64,000 nt of DNA, taken from the NCBI GenBank assembly GCA_030063045.1, contig JAQSEB010000117.1:310001-374000 (forward strand), written 5' to 3'. The position numbers and the translations under genes were made by a program. Below the pieces are notes generated by a model that was given only the letters and a program-made list of their open reading frames with translations, searched no databases and had not been told where the DNA came from. This document shows, one piece after another, positions 52,992 through 64,000 of this stretch (the stretch's first letter is position 1; each line of letters starts with the position of its first letter). The DNA comes from Pratylenchus scribneri. Taxonomy: Eukaryota; Nematoda; Chromadorea; Rhabditida; Pratylenchidae.

Positions 52992-55158
52992 TCATAAATC
53001 GTCATGATGCCCTTGGCAAAGGCCAATCATTTGGAGCATTGATTCAATTGTGTTCGCCTCTTTCCTAAATTCCTTTGTGTTGGCCCCATTCGTTGGCACT
53101 TTTGGTTTTGGGCCAATTTTCCTGCAACAAAAAGTAATCAAATAAATATTGATGGCCGGCCGAATGCCAACATTCCATTTTATTACTGTCAATGACAATA
53201 ATGCCTAGGGCCTTTCCTATTCATCCTACTGTACCCGCACTTTCCCATCACCCTTTCAATCAAATATTGCCCCAATCTGCCTTTTTATTAAACTCGCTCT
53301 ATTTTCGCTAAAAGATTCACTTTTTCAACATTCTATTATCATATTTTTCCACACAACAGATAAATAAAAAATTAAGGTCTTCCTCAAAAATCCCTCGTAT
53401 TTTGCCCTCGGCGAAGTCCCCGGGCGAGAGCTTAGGCCAACTCTCGCCTCAAATAACTTTAGCCCTAGATTAGTACTAATAATTAACCCTTCTGTTTGCT
53501 GCAAAAATGAGCCAATTTGGAGATTTTTATTGGCCATTATTGTCTCCTCCTCCCCCTCTCCTTCATCATCACGTGAAAATGCCACCAATTCATCCGTTGC
53601 CCCATTTCCCTTTTGCCCTTCTGCCGTTGGTGTTGGTGGGGTCACGGCAATCTTCAAATGGAATCCTTTTGCACCGGATGGTCCATTTTTCTCCGTAAAT
53701 TTCACATTTGCCGGAAAAACCGCCTGTGCCAATGTCAATCCGTCCTGCAAACTTTGAATGAAATCCGTCACACCGCCAAGGATTCCGCCGCTTCCCAAAT
53801 GTTTTTGTTTGTCAAAATTGTCATCATACCTATGGATTGAGGGCGATTCATATTCTCCCAATTCCCTTCTAAACCAACATATCATAATAATCCAAAGCTT
53901 CAGTTGGTTCATCCGCCGGCATTTCGCCGCCATTCTTTTTCCTCTTCATTTCCATTGTTGTTGTTGTCATTTGTGCCATTCTCTCTTTATTTTCCTTCTC
54001 CGCCTCCAAACGTGCCCTGATCCGTTCATTCTGAATGGCCAAATTATAAGTGAATATTTCCAAAAATGCTCACAAATTGGAGTAATCTGTGGGATTTTTG
54101 CATTCCAATTGGTCTCATTGATGTTTGACTGTTCATCATCAATTTTGGCATATCCACTGGCTGATCAGTGTTCGTAGTTGTCTCCGGCGTCCAATTTTCT
54201 TCCTCTTCTTCCCTTTCGGCAATCTGCAATTTGTGGAATTTGGCCTCTAAATTGATCTATTCCCTTTAACCATGGTTGTTGTTTTGGCCATTTCTGTTGT
54301 TGTCGGTTGAATTGAATTGGCCAAATATGTTCGTCCTTTTTTGCCCAAAACCGCATATGAATTCACATTTTTGGCATTTTGCGATGGTGTTGCCATTCTT
54401 CTTTGGAAAAATGGCTGAAAGAATGGAATATTCAAATTATTTTGGGGGAAATTACATGGAATGGTGGATGATGGTCCAATGGGAATCGGGAATTGGCCAA
54501 CCATTCCTTTGGCACTTCCCTTCTTGCCCTCACTTCATTCCCCGTTTTGCCTATGGCCAAATCAATTGGACAAATTTGGAGCCACCATCGCCGGTCCCTA
54601 AATGTGCCCAATTAAATTATTCCCTAAATTCCCCATTCCAACCCATTTTCTGAAATTGCCTGCCAACGTCGAATAATCTGGGCGGATGAGCTGAATGAGG
54701 AGGCGCGACGGAAATCATTAATGAATTTTGTTTCGACGCAATCATTCGGCCGAATTTGGATGAATTCACTTCGACAACACAAAAATTGCCACATTTCCCC
54801 GCTATTTTCCCTTTCCTCAATTTGAACGCCTACGGTATACTGGAATTTATTCAAAATCATTGTTTTTTGCCCCAATTTTCATTGCCTGATCACTTCCACA
54901 ACTCAAATAAACGTCGGCACCGGCACCAAAACTGGCCATTTCGGTGCTTTCACATTTCTCCTCCAAAAACAATGTCTCGTGGAATTTTGAACAGCCAAAT
55001 TTGTAGAAACGTTCGGTGCCATCAAAAGCGGAACTGAATCGGGAGAGGTAATGGCCTTCCGGGCATTGGACCCGGGTGGAGCCAATTCCGCCGTAGGCAA
55101 CATTGAAAAATAGGAAGAAAAGTGGGAAAATGAAGGGAAGGAAAAAAGAAGAAAACAT
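52992..55158 (-). CDS. Dermatopontin-like secreted protein with long tail
   Basis: Exons from ATG at 55158 to TGA at 52992. [19 protein letters not shown] is a signal peptide. The next exons carry [57 protein letters not shown] with CCRSEF after it, and [15 protein letters not shown]. This pattern of paired Cys and W-x-F/L-x-C-C motifs resembles dermatopontin, an extracellular-matrix protein. A long tail follows with a charged segment ([20 protein letters not shown]), a Thr/Lys part and [20 protein letters not shown]. It ends [10 protein letters not shown]. One intron (54885-54840) has a GC donor, CAG/GCAATG. The last intron contains the second copy of the dispersed repeat. Joins after 54400 rest on phase only, so the tail may belong to a second gene. 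Confidence 0.6.
53195..53385 (-). repeat. Dispersed repeat, copy 2
   Basis: Reverse-complement relative of 1-215 with an exact 20-base core (53256-53275) and GGGTACAGTAGGA (53224-53236). It lies within the proposed last intron of the dermatopontin-like gene. Adjacent at 53418-53450 is a hairpin GGCGAGAG/CTCTCGCC. Confidence 0.6.
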
Positions 55159-56989
55159 TGGCAAAATTCAAAGAATATTTTTGAGTGGATTGGCCATTCA
55201 GCAGAATTAAATTTGAGGACATTGCCAAGTGGAATTGAAGGATGGCATTGTTAGGGAGGGGGTTTTTGAAGGGGAAATTGTGGATTGGAGGCAACAAAAT
55301 TGTGAGTCGATGGATTATTAGGGAGGGGTGAAGAAGTTCTTCCCTTTTTGGGGTGAGCCGACACTTCAATTCACCTGCGCAAAAGCCGACCACGCAATCC
55401 CAATCGCGCGGTATCCACAACCCCAATCAATCCCCTTTCCCCCATTTCCCCCTTTGGCGCCATTTCAACCACCAAAATCCCATTTTCCTTCAATTTTTCC
55501 CCTTTTCCATCCATCCGATCAACTCGATTGCTCATAACCCTTTTCGGGTGCACAATTTGGAGGAGAATTTGAGTATGGAAGGGAGAGAGCATTTTGGTGG
55601 TCCGGATTTCATTCAATTTTGTGTTGCAAAAAGTGAAATAATTAAACTTATTTGAATGATTCAATTCCCTCAAAATGTCATCATCCACAGTCCATTTCAT
55701 CAATTTATTTTTTTTCATCGCCGTTTTTAATTCTGCAAATTCATTCCCTCAACAATTCCAATTTTAAACCTTTGGGACTTCCATTCCCGTCGAAAACAAA
55801 ACAAACAAAGGATAAAAAAAATTATAAATGAATGAATGTAAATTGTAGTAATCCTCCATTCCCCCATATTCCCCGTCAATTTATTTAATGAGGCGCCCCC
55901 ATTCCCCTCAATCCATCCGGAATTTGTTCCCCACCGCCCGGAGGGCATTCGGAAATGATGATGACGTGCTTTTGTATAAATAATATTGGCCAACGATTTT
56001 GGTTGATGAATAAAATGATGATTAAAAGAAAGTGAAGGAGGGAAAATTGCCTTTGGCCAATTTGATGAGAAGGAGGAAAAGCCTGAGGCGAAGATTATTT
56101 GGGAGGAATTGGCCAAAAATGGGAGGTGGAGAGGGCCGAATTGGGATTTTTGGTTGAGAGCAGAGGATTATGGAGGCAAAAGTCGAAAAGATTTGATTAA
56201 ATTAGGAATATGGCCAAAAACGATGAACTCTGCTGAAGTGGGGCCGAAAATGAGGGCATCACCCCTCGAGGACCCCTCAATTGCATCCAAATTTGGCTCC
56301 ATTTACCTCGTTGTTGGACATTTCCCAAAATCATATTTTTTTGAGAATGCTAATTTCATTTCCATATTTTTTCCGTTTTATATTTTTTCGTTGCCCTCAT
56401 TTTTCATTTCATTCTTCCAAAAATTATTATGCAAAAACCACTTTTTTTGGCACACGTGCGCATTATCCAAAAAAGGGGGGCGTGGCTAAAATGGAATTTA
56501 GTGAAAGGAATTTAGCCTCCGTCCGAAGGATGAACACTAAAAGCCATTTCCGGAATTTGTCCTTTTTCACTCGAAATTTGTTGGTAAAAAGCTATTACCA
56601 CATTTTGGGTGGAGGAAGGGATTATTCAATCGCGCAACCGACAAAACAGACAGCCACCACCCCCGACGCATCCTTTGCCACCAAACTATTCCGGGAATGG
56701 CAATGGAAAATACTAGGAAAAAACATATTTTCATTCAGCCAATTCAGCAAACACGCAAAAGGAAAAATTAGCTTTGTTTGGGACGTCAAAAAATTGGCAA
56801 AAAGAAAGGCAAGGACAAATGAAGATTCCAACAAACATCCGCAATTCCCAATTCCTTTACTTCCTCCAAAAATTCACTCATAATAAAAATTGCACTTTTT
56901 GCTAGTTTTTTGATCATTTCCTTCTGCTATTAAAGTGCCATAAATTTATACTCATTTTAAACATTTTTCCCAAAAGATTTAGCATCAAA
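55159..56989. other. Intergenic, no gene seen
   Basis: 1.8 kb with several open frames of low-complexity composition but no signal peptide, domain or splice structure that I can support. It should contain the promoters of the dermatopontin-like gene and the neuropeptide gene. Confidence 0.45.
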
Positions 56990-57457
56990 ATGTCTTCCTA
57001 TTCATCCCTCATTATCGCAATATTCATTTCCATTTTGGCTTTGACATCAAAAATTTGGCCAGGACACAATTCAGTGGAAGCAATTCCAATCAATCAATTG
57101 GTTTGGACCAAAACCCAAAAAAGCCATTTATTTATTTAATCCCGCGCAGAGGGCCGCATATCCACCAATTAGTGATGAATGGTTACGGACATTGCTTGGA
57201 TTGGAAGATGATGATGAACAACAACAACCAACAAGAAGGGGTTTACTGTTGATCCATCAACCAATGAATGCTTTGGGAGATGGAGAGGTGGGAAAATTGG
57301 AAGAAAACATACTGGAAGAATTATCTATTTTTAGGCTTCAAATTCACAAACTGGTTCTGCCCACATTTTTGTGGCCAAAAGGAAAAATGCGGAATTGGTC
57401 AATCATATTTTAAAGAATTTTGCCTCATTGAATCGACTTGGTGATGCCGGAAAATGA
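56990..57457 (+). CDS. pdf-2: PDF-type neuropeptide precursor (PDF-2-like)
   Basis: Three exons: 56990-57100, 57150-57287 and 57335-57457, all joined in phase 0. The N-terminus MSSYSSLIIAIFISILALTS is a signal peptide. A spacer follows (YPPISDEWLRTLLGLEDDDE). The last exon holds a dibasic site AKR, then KNAELVNHILKNFASLNRLG and DAGK-stop. Pigment-dispersing factors read N-A-E-x-x-N-x-x-x near the start and end in an amide. The closest I recall is C. elegans PDF-2. The Gly-Lys end predicts trimming and C-terminal amidation on Ala. PDF peptides signal through a class B GPCR to control locomotion and rhythm. It carries one mature copy only. Confidence 0.92.
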
Positions 57458-58309
57458 TATTAAAAACAATGAATGAAATTGATATGCGAATGAGAGCAAA
57501 AAAGGAAGATTTCATATTCATCATTAATTCATTGTATTTTTCACAATAATAAAGAATGGGCATGGAAATGTCCATATAAAATTGATTCGACTAATTAATT
57601 TTATTTAATTAAATTGTTTTATTTTATATTGAGAATTCTTATGGATGAAATTGTTAATTAAAATTATGGGAAAACCAATCCCCCCTCCGCACATTCAACT
57701 TTCAATCAATAATGATCTGTATACGGTAAAGGAAAATTTAAAATTTTGGATGATTTGCCAAGGATAAAATGTCTCAAATTTTTTTTCATTTTTTATTCTT
57801 TTTATCATTCATATTTCGTTTTTTTTTCATACCAATACCAACTCCTTCTTGGATTGATTTGACTTGGACCTTACCTTCTTATTCTTACTTACTCTGTTTT
57901 GTCCATGCCGGATTACGGGGCCTAAACCTAATTCTTGTTGTCGTTTTTATAGGATAGGCGATGGGAAATAGGGAATGTTTAACCATAAAAATTTTATGGG
58001 TTTTTGTGGGATTTGGGTGCCATTTTGTGGGGAGTGGTAACAATACAATAACAAAAACAATTGAAACAAAAATTGTTTTATGGGAAATAGGCGTTGATTT
58101 ATAGGAAATTTATAGGAAAATGCCTCAATTGAAAAAGGCACCTGCCCGTACAGTGCCCATTCGCCATTCCCATTTATTTGTATTAATAAAATCTAAATCC
58201 CTATGCCCTAGAAATTTTGTCGCTTTTTTAAATAATATTTTTCAAAATTACATATCTAAAAAAACATTTAGATTTGTGATTGATTAGTGAATAATTAAAG
58301 TAGCAGCTG
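57458..58309. other. Intergenic, no gene seen
   Basis: AT-rich spacer between the neuropeptide gene and the SGNH-like gene. A hydrophobic frame at 57769-57957 comes from T-rich DNA and is not supported. Confidence 0.45.
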
Positions 58310-61300
58310 ATGGCTGGAGCAATTTCAAGTACGAAAGCGATTAACAATGAAGTTTTAGATGAATGTAATGCTTTTTAAATTTTAATATAGAATTCGAACA
58401 ATTTAATTTATATTTTAGTTACATTTTTTGAATGGATCACAGAGGAGATTAATGAGTTGAAGCAGAGTGATTTTACGATGTTGGAGGCAGAAGCATTGAA
58501 GCGGGTGGCCTTGAAGGTGGCAAATTTTATGCAAGAGAAATATGCGGATTTAAACGAAGGTTTAAATAAATAATTAATATTTCCGCAAAATCAATTTTAA
58601 GTTCGCGACATTCCATTGGTGCTTGATGCACACATTAAATCAATTTATGCAAACCCCGTCGAATCAACACGCGATTTTATATTCATCAACCACCACGTGA
58701 GAAGTTATTAGTGAAGCTGGTCAATTGGAAAAAAGGTTTTAAATATTTGAAATTAAATTTAATTAATTTTTAAACATTAATAAAGAGCATCAAGCAAAGA
58801 AAAAAACACCGAAGAATCAGCAGCAGGAACAGAAACCAATTTTGAATTCGGCACCTCTTCAGGTTTTGGTTAATATTTTTGTAAATTTAATTGTTCAATT
58901 TTTTAAGAATTCAAATGATCGTCAACAAATTTCTTCGGTGGTTGCTCCATTATTTATTGGTCTTGACTCGGACGAGGATGAATCTCCAATTGAAGAAAAT
59001 CGGATGGATATTGCAAAGAATGGGTCATCATCATCTTCGAATGGAACCAATTCGACGAGTAAGAAACCAAAATCCACCGCCGAAACAATCATCCAAAATG
59101 TGCCCAAACGAGGGAAAGAAGTCAAAATTGCACAACCAAAACCGAGTCAGCCGGCATCAAAAACGACCAACAAATCAGCAGCACCAACTCCGATAACAGT
59201 TGAAGAAGAGCCAAAAAGACAACAAAATTTGGTTGAGGTTAAGAAGGAAATTATCGCCGAAGAGGAACCACCGACAAAACAACAACAAAATAATTCAGCA
59301 GAAGCAGAACAGAATGATGGGAATGAGGAAAATATGGATGATGGGGCAAATCGATATATGCGAAGCAGCCTTCAGGAGGAATGCCTGGAAAATCTTTTCT
59401 CGAAGGATTCACCGGAAAACGTTTCATTAATGAACGAAAAGGAACAACAACAAATTAATGGGAATGTGAATGTGAAGGAAGAATTGATGAGCGAAGAACA
59501 CGATGATGGGACAACAACAAATTGTGGGGATGAATACGAAAGTGAAGATGATGATGAAGAGGGAGAGGGAGGAGAAAATAATGGAATGGACATTGATGAT
59601 CGAGGGGCAATTATTGGAGGAGCAAATGGAACGGATGTCGTCCAACATTCAATCTCCCCACCCAATTCGGTGAATGCTTCATTACCCGATGACATACAGT
59701 TGAATGGAAATGATAATGAATTGCTGATTGGGTCGACTTCCAAAAATTCGCCACAAAAAATACGTCAACTTCCAAAACAAGAAGGTAAAAATTTGAATAA
59801 ATTACCAAATTAAAATGCAAATTTAGCGGTCAATGTTCTGGAGAAAATCCATGGAAACATTAATATTGATATGGAAATTGACCGATGCAAGCAGAGAAAA
59901 CGCCGATTAATTGGTAAATTAATTAATTTATTAATTATTTCAAAAATAATATAAATTAAGATGAGTCAACAGAACAACAAATGGATGAGGATTTTAGTAG
60001 TTCGTCAACAACAAATGAAGAATATAGGTTCGAATTTAATTTATTTTTAAATATTGTTTAAATTATTTAAGCGATTTCTCTCATATTCAATCGACCTCAA
60101 CATCGGCGCCGGCGGCCAATCTTCCATGGCACAAAAATGCTAAATCTCAATTCCAACAATGTTTTGCGCCTCAGCCGGCACCAAAATTGAACAATGTTGC
60201 CAAACCACCATTGAAATATTCGGACAAAATTAAGAAGGTAAAATAATGATCCGCAATTTTAATTAAAATTTCAATTTTTTAGAAACTTCGAGTCGATTAT
60301 GAAAATGAGCAGAAAGGTTTTTTATTGAAATTTAAATAATAAATTTTTAAATTTATTTTTAGCAAAGAAGAAGGCCGCGCGAAAGACTATGAAGGTAAGA
60401 AATATTTTTATATTTAAAATATTGGAATTTTTTTAAATTTAAGGTTCGATTCTCCAAGGACAAACCAGTGGAACACATTTTCGAAATCGAGGAGGGAAAT
60501 CAATTCGTAAGTTTTTCCCCGCCCAAATTCATTTAAATTTAAATAATTTTAGTTTTCTTACAAGGATGGTTCTCCCACCAGTCGAAAATATGTGCAACGG
60601 ACCCAAAAGTTCATCAACTTCAACATTGGCACCAACCATCAGCAGCATCAGTTGAAGGGACGCCAATTGACCCAACAAATGCAGACGGACATCAAATCTA
60701 TGATTGAGGCAATCAACCAGCGAGATGCGGATGTTCGTGAACAACTAGATCGCCAGAACAATCATGAGCCCATTTGGGATGAATATTTGGTGCGAACAAC
60801 TCGCCTTCTCATTACAGATTCGGTGTTGGCCAAATTGGACGAAAATGCATTCCGAAATATGCAAATCCTCAAACTGAATGGTCAAAAGAATTTGAAGTTA
60901 GTTTTTTGGTTTAATTTAAATAAATTAATTTTAATTATCATTATTATTATTTAATTTAAATTAATTTAAATTATTATTAGAATATTCGTCGATGTGCTGG
61001 GCCAACAATTGGATTACATCAGGAATAAAAAGAATCTGGTGGCCATGCTATTTTCCTAGTCAGTCTATTTTTGAATTAATCCAATTTTAAATTCGCTTTT
61101 TAGCATTTTCATTTTGGATGGATTCGACGCGGTTAATGAGGAGAAAATGTTCGATCCTCAAAAATTGATTGAAATGAGGAAATTCTTTGTGGACAAATTG
61201 GCCGCCGAACAATTGCTAACAGAAGATGGCTCTTATCGTTATGCCGTCCCTCAATTCGTTTTGATCACAATCCCACCAATGGTTTTTATTTTCCATTTAA

Positions 61301-61889
61301 TAAAATAATTCATTGAAAAATTTAAGGCTGGCCCTAATGAAAAGAAAATCCAGGACTACAATAATGGATTGAGGAAATTTGTGCAGGAAAATAAGAAGTA
61401 AGTGAATGGAAAATTTAAATTAAAATTGGTCTAAAAGAAAATTAATAAATAATATTTTAAACATATAATGTTTAAATAATTCCGCAGCATGGCTTCCAGT
61501 TTTAGTTAATTGGGTTAGTCGTCGGACTTTTAGCCTAGGGGTCGCTGGTTCGATTCCCGTCAGAATCAAATGATTTAATTTTAATTTTTTTTATGAGTAA
61601 AAAATTCCCCACTTTTTTGGCCGTGAGATTGAATTTTAACATATTTATTACCCGGGGAAAAATATAAAATTTGGAGCAAAAATCAAAAAGGATAAGTTTA
61701 GGGGGGTCATAAATAAAAATATTAAAATTTAAATACATAATATTTATTTGAATATTTTTCAGGGATTTTCTGCTGTTGGATTGGGCCAAACAAATCGAAA
61801 AAATGAATGATCACGATGCGAAAATCGTTGAATTGACTGTCCGGGAATTGGCAAAAATGCTTGTGGAATTTGGAGTTTTGGTCAGATAA
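58310..61889 (+). CDS. Acidic protein with SGNH-like C-terminal domain
   Basis: About 13 exons from ATG at 58310 (MAGAISSTKAINNEVLDE) to TAA at 61887-61889. The N-terminal helical part reads FFEWITEEINELKQSDFTML. The middle (58910-59800) is disordered, rich in Glu, Asp, Asn, Gln and Lys. A basic stretch KAKKKAARKTMKVRFSKDKP follows. The C-terminal domain shows RLLITDSVLAKLD, IFVDVLGQQLDYI, FILDGFDAVNEEKMFDPQKL, FVLITIPPM and IQDYNNGLRKFVQEN. This order recalls SGNH/GDSL folds (GDS, G-x-N, and yN-x-x-L before a final Asp). The catalytic Gly-Asn of block III and a DxxH are not evident, so it may be a non-catalytic member. Near 58690 the frame shifts. The exon reading FIFINHH ends at a stop, while a +2 frame continues REKLLVKLVNWKK. 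An indel or an unusual splice is implied. Confidence 0.6.
61500..61570 (+). repeat. tRNA-Lys-like relic in intron
   Basis: TTTAGTTAATTGGGTTAGTC (D-arm like), GGACTTTTAGCC (an anticodon loop that would read UUU) and GCTGGTTCGATTCCCGTC (T arm) occur at tRNA spacing. The anticodon stem and acceptor do not pair well. It lies in the last large intron of the SGNH-like gene. A decayed tRNA or SINE is likelier than a working gene. Confidence 0.5.
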
Positions 61890-62202
61890 AGAAGAGAAGG
61901 AAGAGAAATCACAAATTTATTATTATTGTTTTTTAATACCTTTGTTTGTTTGTTTGTTTTTGGTGAAATTCACCATTCTCTTCTCAAAAATTGATTATGA
62001 TTTTATTATTCAACCATCCATCAAACAATTCACAATTCATTTTTTATTGTTTTAAATAAACTGCCGGACAATTTATAATCTCATCTTTCATTGTTCTCTT
62101 TTGGGTCAGTACAAAACATTTTATGGTCAAAAATGCTTTATTTATGAATTGAATTTGAATAAAATTAAAAAACAAAGTTATTTTCAATTTTAATCCATTT
62201 AT

Positions 62203-62903
62203 TTATTCAATCAAAGCCATTGCCGAGCACCAAAGTGTTCGTTCCTGTTGACGAACATTGCAAAATGATTGGCCATTGCTGCTAAATTTGATTCCATCCG
62301 GAAGCACATTTTCCCCTTCCCCAACATCCTTCGATTTTGCACAAGTTACCAAGAATTTTTGGTCGGCAAGTTCACGTAGAAGGACACTTTGGATTGAGTG
62401 GACCGAAGCATACGGATCATCGGGAATGATGGCCTATATTGAGGGGATTTAAATGAAAATAGAAAAAGGAAATACTTGACGAATGAATGGAGCCCATTCC
62501 GCCTTTGGACAGGGAATTGAGCCATCATTTATGATTTGCGGCAATTCTTCGCCCATTCCTTCAATGGTTTCATTGGTAGCCTATTAAAGATTTTTGTACA
62601 CGAAAATGCCAAATGTGAAATGTCCCATACTTCTCTTTTGTTTCGCCAATATTTGCGCAAACTGGCCGAAGAGAACATCCGGTGCCGTCGAGCGGCCAAA
62701 CAACCACCTCCACAACTTGGCGGTGGAGGAGGAGGCGGAGGACAGGGACAGCAAGTGGGCGGGGGAGGGGCCGGTGGGGCACACGGACAACACATTGGGG
62801 GTGGAGGAGCCGGTGCTGGTGGAAGGCCACAACCCAGGGAAAGTACGGCCAAAAGGGAAATGCAAAATGCTTGGCAAATGAGGTGGATGGACAATTTGGA
62901 CAT
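62203..62903 (-). CDS. Ground-like domain secreted protein
   Basis: Three exons from ATG at 62903 to TAA at 62203. The N-terminus MSKLSIHLICQAFCISLLAV is a signal peptide. It is followed by Cys/Pro clusters (PPPPMCCPCAPPAPPPPTCC and CPPPPPPPPSCGGGC) typical of nematode ground-like and warthog proteins. The C-terminal part has ETIEGMGEELPQIINDG, SVHSIQSVLLRELADQKFLV followed by TCAKS, and FCNVRQQERTLWCSAM. These Cys and Phe positions fit the ground-like domain. GRL proteins are nematode-specific, hedgehog-related cuticle or signalling factors without the autoprocessing domain. Exon 1 ends NKRE and is followed by a 50-bp GT-AG intron. Assignment rests on architecture and Cys spacing. Confidence 0.65.
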
Positions 62904-63313
62904 TTTTGGGTGAATTTTTGGGGTGAAATTTATGGTGGAATGAATGAATGGAATGGACGAACACTCCCTTAAATGGACGACCTTTTGGTCCGGTCCGAGA
63001 TGGAGGCTAACCACACAAGAACAAGAACTTGTCCAGCATCCGAAAATGGCTAATGGAATAAAAATGAAGTTGAGGGGATTTTGGGGGATGAAGATGCGCC
63101 TTTTTTGGGAGGGATGCGCCTCTTTGGACGGATTAACTGCCGCCAACCACAATATGTGAATTGATGAAAAGGAGAATTGGATTAATTTTGTTGAGAAAAT
63201 CCGGGAAAGTGTCCTCCAAATTATGTGGAAAAGTGCAAAGGGCAAATAATGGAAATGAAAAGTCAAAAGTGAAAATGAAAACATGAATTTATTTATTATA
63301 TTCATAATTAAAT

Positions 63314-64000
63314 TTATGCGCAAAAATATCGACTTGAATGTGTAATACACTTTTTACATTTGATATAGCAACAGTGGACCTTTAAAAAGAGGGGAAATTG
63401 GACTATTTAAGGAATTAATTTACATATTTGCATTGGCAATTCTCCTCCAGCCGCATTTGAGTGACTTGATAGCCTCGACCACAGCACAAACTCTCACAAC
63501 TGTCCGTCCCAAATGAGCTAATATTGCATTCCCTATTAATTAATTAAATTTCTATCAATTTGAATTCATTTACTGCCAAATTCCCACCTTTGACTTGTCC
63601 TGAAATTTGAGGAATATTCTTATTTTTTACTAATTTTACACTGACCCAATACTGCCCATCGCCGGATTCTTTTCACAATAATTTGGTGAATTCTTCAAAT
63701 ATACCTGCAATAATCAAATCTATTCTTCCCTCATTATGCTGAATGTTTTTCCCACCAAAGTTTGTAAATCTTCGCCGGCTTCCAACGATTTCCATCTTTT
63801 TTTGGCACTTTGAGTTTGGGCTGAATTGGCGAACATTGGCCTTGCCTGATCGTATTTCTCCTTCAAATTCATTGCAATTTGCTCCAATGGAGGCAAAGTG
63901 TACCAGCCTAAAATTATCAAAAAACAATTGGGCCATAGGAATTTTCTAATATTTCCTTTTTTTATTCCTCAATGTTTTTTATTCGATGATTGGACTGATT
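63314..64000 (-). CDS. Wnt ligand, 3' part (runs off window)
   Basis: C-terminal exons of a Wnt gene, ending at TAA 63314-63316. In coding order they encode WYTLPPLEQIAMNLKEKYDQ, then GEDLQTL joined to VYLKNSPNYCEKNPAMGSIG. Next come RECNISSFGTDSCESLCCGR with GYQVTQMRLEENCQCKY, and finally VHCCYIKCKKCITHSS. The Cys pattern CESLCCGRGY / CQCKYxHCC / KCKKC is diagnostic of the Wnt C-terminal disulfide region that contacts Frizzled. The palmitoylated N-terminal half lies beyond base 64000. Which nematode Wnt (cwn-1, cwn-2, egl-20, lin-44, mom-2) it is cannot be told from this part. The usual His-Trp before CC is changed to Val-His. Confidence 0.93.

Noticed and set aside
53325..53933. 202-codon minus ORF as an independent gene
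   Set aside because: Its 5' part is a frame-shifted reading of another exon. A 46-49 bp intron joins the coding-like part to the dermatopontin-like gene in phase.
56109..56883. Two overlapping plus ORFs of 126 and 200 codons
   Set aside because: Low-complexity composition, no domain, no good start context and no splice sites that would join them to anything.

Overview
Nematode nuclear DNA. The window is AT-rich, its genes are cut by many 45-60 bp introns, and the gene set is animal: a Wnt, Shroom, a PDF-type neuropeptide, a ground-like protein, a FLYWCH zinc finger and membralin. The PDF-2-like peptide, the ground-like gene, the GT92 glycosyltransferase and the short GT-AG introns mixed with several GC-AG introns point to Nematoda. 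The repeat content and gene style fit a clade IV (Tylenchina) worm, but the species cannot be named from the sequence alone.

Layout. 0-8 kb: a dispersed repeat and a 25-bp minisatellite, then on the minus strand a G-protein gamma subunit and mitochondrial NAD(P) transhydrogenase, whose introns hold two tRNA-like relics and a GC-rich MITE. 8.3-9.3 kb: a foldback element ending 31 bp before a GT92 glycosyltransferase gene (plus). 11.5-13 kb: two head-to-head paralogous charged proteins. 13.5-26.7 kb: a Shroom-like gene (minus) with a proposed 10.8-kb intron. That intron holds a 7.5-kb Mutator-like (MULE) element and a 2.2-kb 35-bp minisatellite. 27.6-32 kb (minus): TFIIH p52, CCR4-NOT subunit 2 and a short ubinuclein. 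32.1-33.9 kb: a deleted hAT transposon. 34-40.4 kb (minus): COX10 and importin-7/8. 41-44.8 kb: a divergent PP1-type phosphatase (minus) and an acidic modular protein ending in a CAAX box (plus). 45-51 kb: membralin (plus), SEC62 (minus) and ETHE1 (plus). 51-55 kb: a small secreted ORF, a 29-bp minisatellite and a dermatopontin-like secreted protein. 57-64 kb: a PDF-2-type neuropeptide, an unrecognised acidic protein with an SGNH-like C-terminus, a ground-like protein, and the 3' end of a Wnt gene running off the window.

Most genes are unrelated housekeeping or signalling genes and form no pathway. Some close same-strand neighbours (p52/CNOT2) could share an operon, but this is not shown.

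The most unusual object is the MULE at 15856-23368. Its terminal inverted repeats are built from a 14-bp minisatellite. It is flanked by an 8-bp direct duplication. It carries an apparently intact 498-aa FLYWCH-MULE transposase and, divergently, a gene for a signal-peptide protein. Between the two lies a pair of interleaved inverted repeats.
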